Assembly (NCBI GenBank): GCA_007118045.1
Contig: SKTG01000103.1
Coordinates: 1-11,252 of the forward strand
Direction of reading: 5' to 3'
Length of the DNA: 11,252 nt
Origin: Nitriliruptoraceae bacterium
GTDB lineage: Bacteria > Actinomycetota > Nitriliruptoria > Nitriliruptorales > Nitriliruptoraceae
The position numbers and the translations under genes are program-made. Under the pieces are notes generated by a model. That model was not told where the DNA came from and did no database searches. It saw only the letters and a list, made by a program, of their open reading frames with translations. Below are positions 7,058 to 11,252 of this stretch, one piece after another (the first letter of the stretch is position 1; every line of letters starts with the position of its first letter).

Positions 7058-7104
7058 GGTGCTCCAGGCGACGTCGATGCCGACGTCGCGGTGGAAGCGG
7101 CGGC

Positions 7105-7110
7105 AGGAGG
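7105..7110 (+). promoter_or_regulatory. Ribosome binding site of the ABC ATPase
   Basis: AGGAGG lies six bases before ATG 7117. The frame is open back to an ATG-like start at 7033, but the extra 28 residues would be arginine-rich and the upstream start has no ribosome site, so 7117 is chosen. Confidence 0.8.
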
Positions 7111-7116
7111 ACCGTC

Positions 7117-8031
7117 ATGGACGAGGTGATCGGTGCCGAGGGGTTGACCAAGGCCTTCGGGCAGACCCGGGCACTCGACGGGGTCGACCTGCGGGTCACC
7201 CGGGGCGAGGTGCACGGCTTCCTGGGACCGAACGGTGCCGGCAAGTCGACGACGATCCGGGTGTTGCTCGGCCTGCTGCGGGCCGATGCGGGCCGGGTGC
7301 ACGTGCTCGGTGGCGACCCGTGGCGTGACGCGGTGCCGCTGCACCGGCGCCTGGCCTACGTGCCCGGTGACGTGGAGCTGTGGCCGACGTTGACGGGCGG
7401 GGAGGCCATCGACGTGTTCACCCGGCTGCGCGGCGGGGTGGAGCCGGCCCGCCGCGACGAGCTCTGCGAACGCTTCGACCTCGACCCGACCAAGAAGGCC
7501 CGCACCTACTCCAAGGGCAACCGGCAGAAGGTGGCGATCGTCGGGGCGCTGGCCAGCGACGTGGAGCTCTACCTCCTCGACGAGCCGACCGCCGGCCTCG
7601 ACCCACTCATGGAGGCCGTCTTCGCCGAGGTGGTCGACGAACTGCGGGAGGCTGGCGCGACGGTGCTGCTCTCCAGCCACCTCATGGCCCAGGTGGAACG
7701 GCTCTGCGGCGCGGTGTCGATCATCCGGGCCGGACGCATCGTCGAGACGGGCACCTTGGACCAGCTGCGCCACCTGACCCGCACGACCATCTCGGCGACG
7801 ACCCGCACCCCCGCCGACGGGCTGGTCGACCTCGCCGGCGTGCACGACCTGCGGCACGAGGACGGCCGGGTCACCTTCGAGGTCGACGGCGAGCAGCTGC
7901 ACACGATCGTCGGGCAGTTGCACGCCCGCGGCATCGACAGCCTGGTCAGTCATCCGCCCACGCTCGAGCAGCTGTTCATGCGCCACTACGAGCGTGACCT
8001 GGCCACCGCGGGCGACGGAGGTGGACGATGA
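7117..8031 (+). CDS. ABC exporter ATP-binding protein (drug/polyketide-antibiotic efflux type)
   Basis: A 304-residue ABC ATPase. Walker A GPNGAGKS is at 37-44, Walker B plus catalytic Glu LYLLDEPTAGLD at 151-162 (Glu156), and the switch His188 in SSHLM. The signature loop is YSKGNRQKV (131-139) instead of the LSGGQ form, and the usual Q-loop glutamine position reads YVPGD, with Pro83. These changes are, as far as I know, typical of the actinobacterial subgroup paired with COG3559-type permeases (tetronasin-resistance TnrB-like). About 100 residues after the ATPase core form a C-terminal accessory domain. It is a cytosolic, membrane-associated subunit that powers export by the permease encoded next to it; the stop and the permease start overlap by four bases (ATGA), so the two are made together. 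Expression is probably controlled by the divergent TetR. Confidence 0.96.
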   Translation: MDEVIGAEGLTKAFGQTRALDGVDLRVTRGEVHGFLGPNGAGKSTTIRVLLGLLRADAGRVHVLGGDPWRDAVPLHRRLAYVPGDVELWPTLTGGEAIDVFTRLRGGVEPARRDELCERFDLDPTKKARTYSKGNRQKVAIVGALASDVELYLLDEPTAGLDPLMEAVFAEVVDELREAGATVLLSSHLMAQVERLCGAVSIIRAGRIVETGTLDQLRHLTRTTISATTRTPADGLVDLAGVHDLRHEDGRVTFEVDGEQLHTIVGQLHARGIDSLVSHPPTLEQLFMRHYERDLATAGDGGGR

Positions 8032-9695
8032 CCACGCTCACCAGTGCCGACCGCCTGGACACCGTCCAGCCGATCTCGCCATCCCGCCGGCCTGCCGGTG
8101 CGTTGACCGGGACCGGCACGCTGGTCCGGCTGGCGTTGCGCCGTGACCGGGTGCGACTGCCCGCCTGGCTCGTCGGCGTGGTCGGGTTCCTGACCCTCTC
8201 CGCCGTGAGCGTGCCGGAGGTCTTCCCGACGGCGGCCGAGCGGCAGGCCCGGGGCGACTTCGCGCGCAGCCCCGTGCTGACCATCTTCACCGGGCCGGGC
8301 TATGGCACCGACGACTACACCGTCGGGGCCATGGTCGCCAACGAGTACCTCATCTACGGCGTCGTGGCCCTGGCGCTGATGAGCATCTTCCTCGTCGTGC
8401 GACACACCCGGGCTGAGGAGGAGGCCGGCCGCGTGGAGCTCGTCCGCTCCTCGGTCGTGGGCGCCCATGCCGCCCCCACCGCCGCGCTGGTGGTGGCCGT
8501 CGGCGCCAACCTCGCCATCGGGTCAGCCACCGCCCTCACCCTGACCGCGGCCATGCCAGAGCTGGCCGCTGCCGGCGCCTGGGCCTTCGGGCTGTCGATG
8601 GCCGCCGCCGGGATCGTGTTCGCCGCGGTCGCGGCCGTCACGGCCCAGCTCACCGAACACAGCCGCGGCGCGGTCGGCCTCGCCGTTGTGGCGCTGGGCG
8701 TGGCCTTCGTCGTGCGGGCCGTCGGTGACATCGGTGACGACCGCACCTTGTCGTGGTTCTCCCCGATCGGCTGGGTGCAGTCCACCCGGCCGTGGGTGGA
8801 CGAGCGCTGGTGGCCGCTGCTGCCGGCGCTGCTGTTCGCGCTCGTGCTCGCCGCACTCGCCTACGTCCTGGCCAGCCGGCGCGACGTCGCCGCTGGGTTG
8901 CTGCCAGCCCGCCCCGGCCCGGCCCGCGCCGCCGACCCGCTCGTTCACCCGGCCGGGCTCGCCCTGCGGCTGGAACGGACCTCGCTGGGCATCTGGGCGG
9001 TCGGACTGTTCGCCTTCGGTGCCGCCTTCGGGTCCCTGCTCGGCGAGGTCGAAGGCTTCCTCGCCGACAACCCCCAACTGCAGGAGCTCTTCGGCGCAGC
9101 TGGTGACGCCACCGTGGTCGACGCCTTCCTCACCACGGTGCTGCTCCTGCTCGGGCTCCTCGCCGGCGGCTACACCCTCACCGTCACCCTCCGGGCGCAC
9201 CGTGATGAGCGAGCCGGCCTCGCCGAGCCCTTGCTGGCCACGCCCCTGAGTCGTGTCCGGTGGGCCGGCACCAACCTGATGGTCGCCGCCGTCGCCGGCA
9301 GCGTCGTCATGCTGGCCGCCGCCGCCGGGGTCGGTACCACCGCGGCGATCGAGCGCGGCGACATCACGTGGCTCGGTGAGCTGCTGGGCGCCGGCCTGGT
9401 CCACCTGCCGGCGCTCTGGCTGCTCATCGGCGTCGGCGCCGCTCTCACCGGCCTGCTCCCGCGGGCGACGGCGCTCAGCTGGATCGTCCTGGTGTATGCC
9501 GCCGTGGTCGGCCTGATGGGCGATGTCCTCGACCTGCCAGACGGGCTGCGTGCCGGCTCGCCGTTCCACCACGTCCCCGAACTCCCAGGCGGCGAGGTGG
9601 ACGCCACCGCCCTCGCTGGCCTCGCCCTACTGGCGGCGATCCTGATCGGCCTCGGCCTGGCCGGGTTCCGACGGCGCGACCTGCACACGACCTGA
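8028..9695 (+). CDS. ABC exporter permease, COG3559-like (polyketide antibiotic exporter type)
   Basis: A 555-residue integral membrane protein with about 12 hydrophobic segments, roughly at 46-64, 103-124, 150-172, 184-206, 214-232, 262-282, 320-340, 366-388, 414-438, 456-476, 482-500 and 527-547. The protein looks internally duplicated: RHTRAEEEAGRVELVRSSVVG (125-145) in the first half corresponds to RAHRDERAGLAEPLLATPLSR (389-409) in the second, each a cytoplasmic loop following a membrane helix. This layout fits the fused-permease exporters paired with TnrB2-like ATPases. The ATG overlaps the ATPase stop as ATGA and has GGAGGT five bases upstream, so translation is coupled. With the ATPase it should form a complete efflux pump for a hydrophobic compound; the substrate is unknown. 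The stop is followed by a 179-bp spacer. Confidence 0.93.
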   Translation: MTTLTSADRLDTVQPISPSRRPAGALTGTGTLVRLALRRDRVRLPAWLVGVVGFLTLSAVSVPEVFPTAAERQARGDFARSPVLTIFTGPGYGTDDYTVGAMVANEYLIYGVVALALMSIFLVVRHTRAEEEAGRVELVRSSVVGAHAAPTAALVVAVGANLAIGSATALTLTAAMPELAAAGAWAFGLSMAAAGIVFAAVAAVTAQLTEHSRGAVGLAVVALGVAFVVRAVGDIGDDRTLSWFSPIGWVQSTRPWVDERWWPLLPALLFALVLAALAYVLASRRDVAAGLLPARPGPARAADPLVHPAGLALRLERTSLGIWAVGLFAFGAAFGSLLGEVEGFLADNPQLQELFGAAGDATVVDAFLTTVLLLLGLLAGGYTLTVTLRAHRDERAGLAEPLLATPLSRVRWAGTNLMVAAVAGSVVMLAAAAGVGTTAAIERGDITWLGELLGAGLVHLPALWLLIGVGAALTGLLPRATALSWIVLVYAAVVGLMGDVLDLPDGLRAGSPFHHVPELPGGEVDATALAGLALLAAILIGLGLAGFRRRDLHTT

Positions 9696-9804
9696 CCGAC
9701 ACGCTGGTCCGGGGCTGCGACGTTGGCCTGTTCCGGTGGGCGATCGCCTCCGGTGTGCGCCTGAGATCGCTCCGGCTGGCCGTCGGTGCGCGAGGTGGGT
9801 GGAT

Positions 9805-9822
9805 CTCGGGCATCTGCCCGAG
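9805..9822 (+). terminator. Perfect hairpin CTCGGGC-ATCT-GCCCGAG
   Basis: A perfect 7-bp GC-rich stem with a 4-base loop, flanked by outer arms AGGT (9794-9797) and ACCT that extend it imperfectly. It lies 110 bases past the permease stop and 52 bases before the next start codon. No T-tract follows. It could end the exporter transcript, act in the leader of the small membrane protein gene, or be an operator. Confidence 0.4.
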
Positions 9823-9864
9823 GCGAGCTCCTACCTGAGCCGCGCATCGTCGGTTCGACGCCGA

Positions 9865-9870
9865 TGGAGG
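9865..9870 (+). promoter_or_regulatory. Ribosome binding site of the small membrane protein gene
   Basis: GGAGG ending at 9870 lies four bases before ATG 9875 and seven before the following ATG 9878. Either ATG could be used. Confidence 0.6.
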
Positions 9871-9874
9871 AACG

Positions 9875-10105
9875 ATGATGCACCCGGTACCGCACGAGTT
9901 CGTCGAGACGCTCGCCCGTGACTACCGGGCGGAGCGTGAGGACCACGCAGAGCTGGCCCGGCTGGCACGAACCACCGCCCGCCGCCGGGCGGGGGAAGAC
10001 CCCGCAGGGGTACAACGGCGCCTGCTCGCCAACTGTGCGGTGTTCAGCGTGGCGGCGCTGGGGCTCTCGCTGCTCGGCGTCTACGCCCTCGGCCCTCTGG
10101 CATGA
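9875..10105 (+). CDS. Small single-helix membrane protein of unknown function
   Basis: A 76-residue protein that I do not recognise. Residues 1-48 are strongly charged and predicted helical (ETLARDYRAEREDHAELARL and the basic TTARRRAGE). Residues about 50-72 (LLANCAVFSVAALGLSLLGV) form one hydrophobic segment long enough to cross the membrane, ending with a short tail. By the positive-inside rule the basic N-terminal part would face the cytoplasm. A good ribosome site and an N-terminal charged/helical pattern argue for a real gene rather than a chance frame. It follows the exporter by 179 bp with a hairpin between, so it may be a separate unit. A role as an accessory to the pump or to the next regulator is possible but unsupported. 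Confidence 0.7.
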   Translation: MMHPVPHEFVETLARDYRAEREDHAELARLARTTARRRAGEDPAGVQRRLLANCAVFSVAALGLSLLGVYALGPLA

Positions 10106-10108
10106 CCC

Positions 10109-10218
10109 GGCTGCCACGGTGACCAGCACGCTCTTCGCTGAGCGGTCGTGAGCACGTGGGAACGGAAGGCGCGCAGAGAGGTGCCGCGCTCGGGATCCTC
10201 GCGGTCACCGTGGCGGCC
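10109..10218. repeat. Long-spaced inverted repeat (15 of 16 bp) around a 78-bp core
   Basis: GGCTGCCACGGTGACC (10109-10124) is matched by GGTCACCGTGGCGGCC (10203-10218) as its reverse complement with one mismatch. The 78 bp between contain a further possible stem (GCGCG/CGCGC). The repeat begins three bases past the stop of the small membrane protein. No target-site duplication is visible at the ends and there is no gene inside. It may be a structured RNA leader, a small mobile-element relic (MITE-like), or a regulatory hairpin ahead of the LAL-like gene. Confidence 0.5.
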
Positions 10219-10224
10219 AGACCG

Positions 10225-10239
10225 CCGCCGAAGTGGCGG
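10225..10239 (+). promoter_or_regulatory. GC hairpin CCGCC-GAAGT-GGCGG in the leader of the short LAL-like gene
   Basis: A 5-bp stem with a 5-base loop. The neighbouring GGCGG (10212-10216), which is part of the long inverted repeat, could pair with the CCGCC copy at 10222-10226 instead, so the two structures exclude each other. This resembles an attenuator but there is no leader peptide or ligand-binding core that I can identify. Confidence 0.25.
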
Positions 10240-10292
10240 AACCGTAGTACCGGGGACCATGCCCGCTCAACGTTCCCCCGCTGGTTCTGGCG

Positions 10293-10997
10293 ATGGTCGG
10301 CCGTCAGGCCCCACTGATCGAGCTGCAGCACCTCGCGGCCTCGGTCGGCACGGACGGCCCGGTGTGTGTCGTGGTGGCCGGCGAGGCGGGGATCGGCAAG
10401 ACGCGCCTCCTGCAGGAGTTGGGTACGGCACTCGACGGTTCGCCGCCTGTGCTGACCGGGCAGGCACGTGAGAGCGAAGCCCAGCGCACCTTCGGCCTCG
10501 TCCGCGACCTCGTCGAACGATCTCCCATCGACGCTGAGTCCGTGCTCGCGACGGTTCCGCGTTGGCACCACCCGCTCGGGCACCTGCTCGAGCTCCTCGT
10601 GCGTCTGGAGGACCATCCCGACGATGGCCACACCCATGGTCAGGAGGAGCTGGCCCGGGCGGGGGCGGCGCTCGTCGGATCCCTCGTGGATGACCACCCG
10701 GCACTGGTCATCTTCGAGGACCTGCACTGGGCGGACGGAGGCAGAATGGAGATCCTCGGACGACTGGCTCGCGGACAGGATCCCCTGCTGCTGGTGGCCA
10801 CCTTCCGCCCCGTGGAGCTCGAGGTCGTTCGTCTCGTCGCCCGGGGCTACACCAACGGTCAGATCGCCGATCGGCTCTTCGTGACGACCAAGACCGTCTC
10901 CACCCACGTCTCCAACGCCCTGTCGAAGACGGGGTTCCAACGTCGCACTCAGCTCGGTGCCTGGGCCGTACGGGAGGGTCTCGCCGACGACGGATGA
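10293..10997 (+). CDS. Very short LAL-like LuxR regulator: ATPase core joined directly to the DNA-binding domain
   Basis: A 234-residue protein. It starts like a LAL regulator (MVGRQAPLIEL), with Walker A GEAGIGKT at 30-37 and Walker B ALVIFEDLHWAD at 137-148 at the normal spacing, then LLLVATFRP (165-173). Immediately after comes the LuxR/GerE helix-turn-helix: VELEVVRLVARGYTN, with IADRLFVTTKTVSTHVSNAL (191-210) including the recognition helix. Ordinary LAL proteins are about 900 residues, with several hundred residues of winged-helix and helical repeats between these two parts; here they are absent and the frame is kept. Only the LTPR residues that usually open the HTH are missing. The start has no strong ribosome site; upstream the frame is closed by TAG at 10245 with no other ATG, so 10293 is the best start. 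It may be a deletion derivative or a genuine minimal regulator. Confidence 0.8.
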   Translation: MVGRQAPLIELQHLAASVGTDGPVCVVVAGEAGIGKTRLLQELGTALDGSPPVLTGQARESEAQRTFGLVRDLVERSPIDAESVLATVPRWHHPLGHLLELLVRLEDHPDDGHTHGQEELARAGAALVGSLVDDHPALVIFEDLHWADGGRMEILGRLARGQDPLLLVATFRPVELEVVRLVARGYTNGQIADRLFVTTKTVSTHVSNALSKTGFQRRTQLGAWAVREGLADDG

Positions 10998-11252
10998 CCG
11001 ACGGGAGGTACCGACCGACCCAGCGCGGTGGCGCCCGCTTCGATCCAGTGAGGATCCGAACCCGGACACCGTCGAGCGTCGCGCCGTCTGACCTCGCCGG
11101 GGTTGGCTGGCGCGTCCGTCGCCGTCCATCCGAACCGGCAGCGCGATCGAGGTCGCCGGACGGTCGATCGAGGGATGGGTCGCGACCGTTGGGACAGGGG
11201 CACGTTCGGCCGAACGGAACGGCTCCACCGCTGCGGTCACCACCATCCGACG
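10998..11252. other. Right-hand spacer, no supported gene
   Basis: I see no gene I can support in these 255 bases. A 12-bp perfect palindrome GTTCGGCCGAAC lies at 11204-11215. A plus frame stays open from 11092 to the window edge but has no start codon of the usual kind and no recognisable motif, so it is not called. Confidence 0.4.

Noticed and set aside
10109..10218. The inverted-repeat unit as an intact mobile element
   Set aside because: No target-site duplication is visible at its ends and it holds no gene, so it is listed only as a repeat or possible structured leader.
10044..11246. A 400-codon minus-strand frame opposite the short LAL-like gene
   Set aside because: It is antisense to a gene with recognisable motifs and has no domain of its own. 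The part outside the overlap has no ribosome site or motif.
11092..11252. A plus frame open to the window edge, reading RTGSAIEVAGRSIEGWVATV in part
   Set aside because: The composition looks protein-like, but there is no normal start codon after the stop at 11089-11091 and no motif I recognise, so a gene cannot be claimed without sequence to the right.

Overview
This is GC-rich DNA of actinobacterial character. Reading frames show strong G/C bias at third codon positions, long open frames occur opposite real genes, Shine-Dalgarno sites are purine-rich, and the families present (STAND-ATPase/LuxR regulators, a TetR-controlled exporter of the polyketide-antibiotic type, an extended SDR) are typical of Actinomycetota. 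No rRNA, tRNA, CRISPR array, integrase or intact insertion sequence is visible. I cannot place the organism below phylum.

Layout. Bases 2-133 (+) hold the 3' end of a class I methyltransferase that stops earlier than its family usually does. A gene-free stretch (134-596) follows. From 597 to 6952 all recognised genes lie on the minus strand: an extended SDR NAD(P)-dependent epimerase/reductase (597-1658), a 677-bp stretch with no convincing intact gene (1659-2335), an alpha/beta hydrolase (2336-3169), a 927-residue ATPase/LuxR regulator (3272-6055), a structured spacer (6056-6379) and a TetR repressor (6380-6952). From 7117 onward the genes lie on the plus strand: an ABC ATPase (7117-8031) translationally coupled to a 12-TM permease (8028-9695), a small one-helix membrane protein (9875-10105) and a very short LAL-like LuxR regulator (10293-10997). 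The last 255 bases hold no gene I can support.

How the parts relate. The best-defined unit is the divergent tetR / ABC exporter pair. The two start codons are 164 bp apart and an 18-bp inverted repeat (7027-7044) lies between them, which fits a ligand-responsive repressor controlling an efflux pump. The big LuxR-type regulator is followed 102 bp later by the alpha/beta hydrolase on the same strand and may control it, but the sequence does not prove this. The SDR gene has its own upstream region with a perfect 8-bp inverted repeat and is probably transcribed separately.

The most unusual item is the 234-residue protein at 10293-10997. It looks like a LAL regulator whose Walker A/B ATPase core is joined directly to the C-terminal LuxR DNA-binding domain, without the several-hundred-residue helical region normally between them. 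The spacer just upstream (10109-10239) carries a long inverted repeat and mutually exclusive GC-rich hairpins. I found no convincing multi-gene system that is wholly new.
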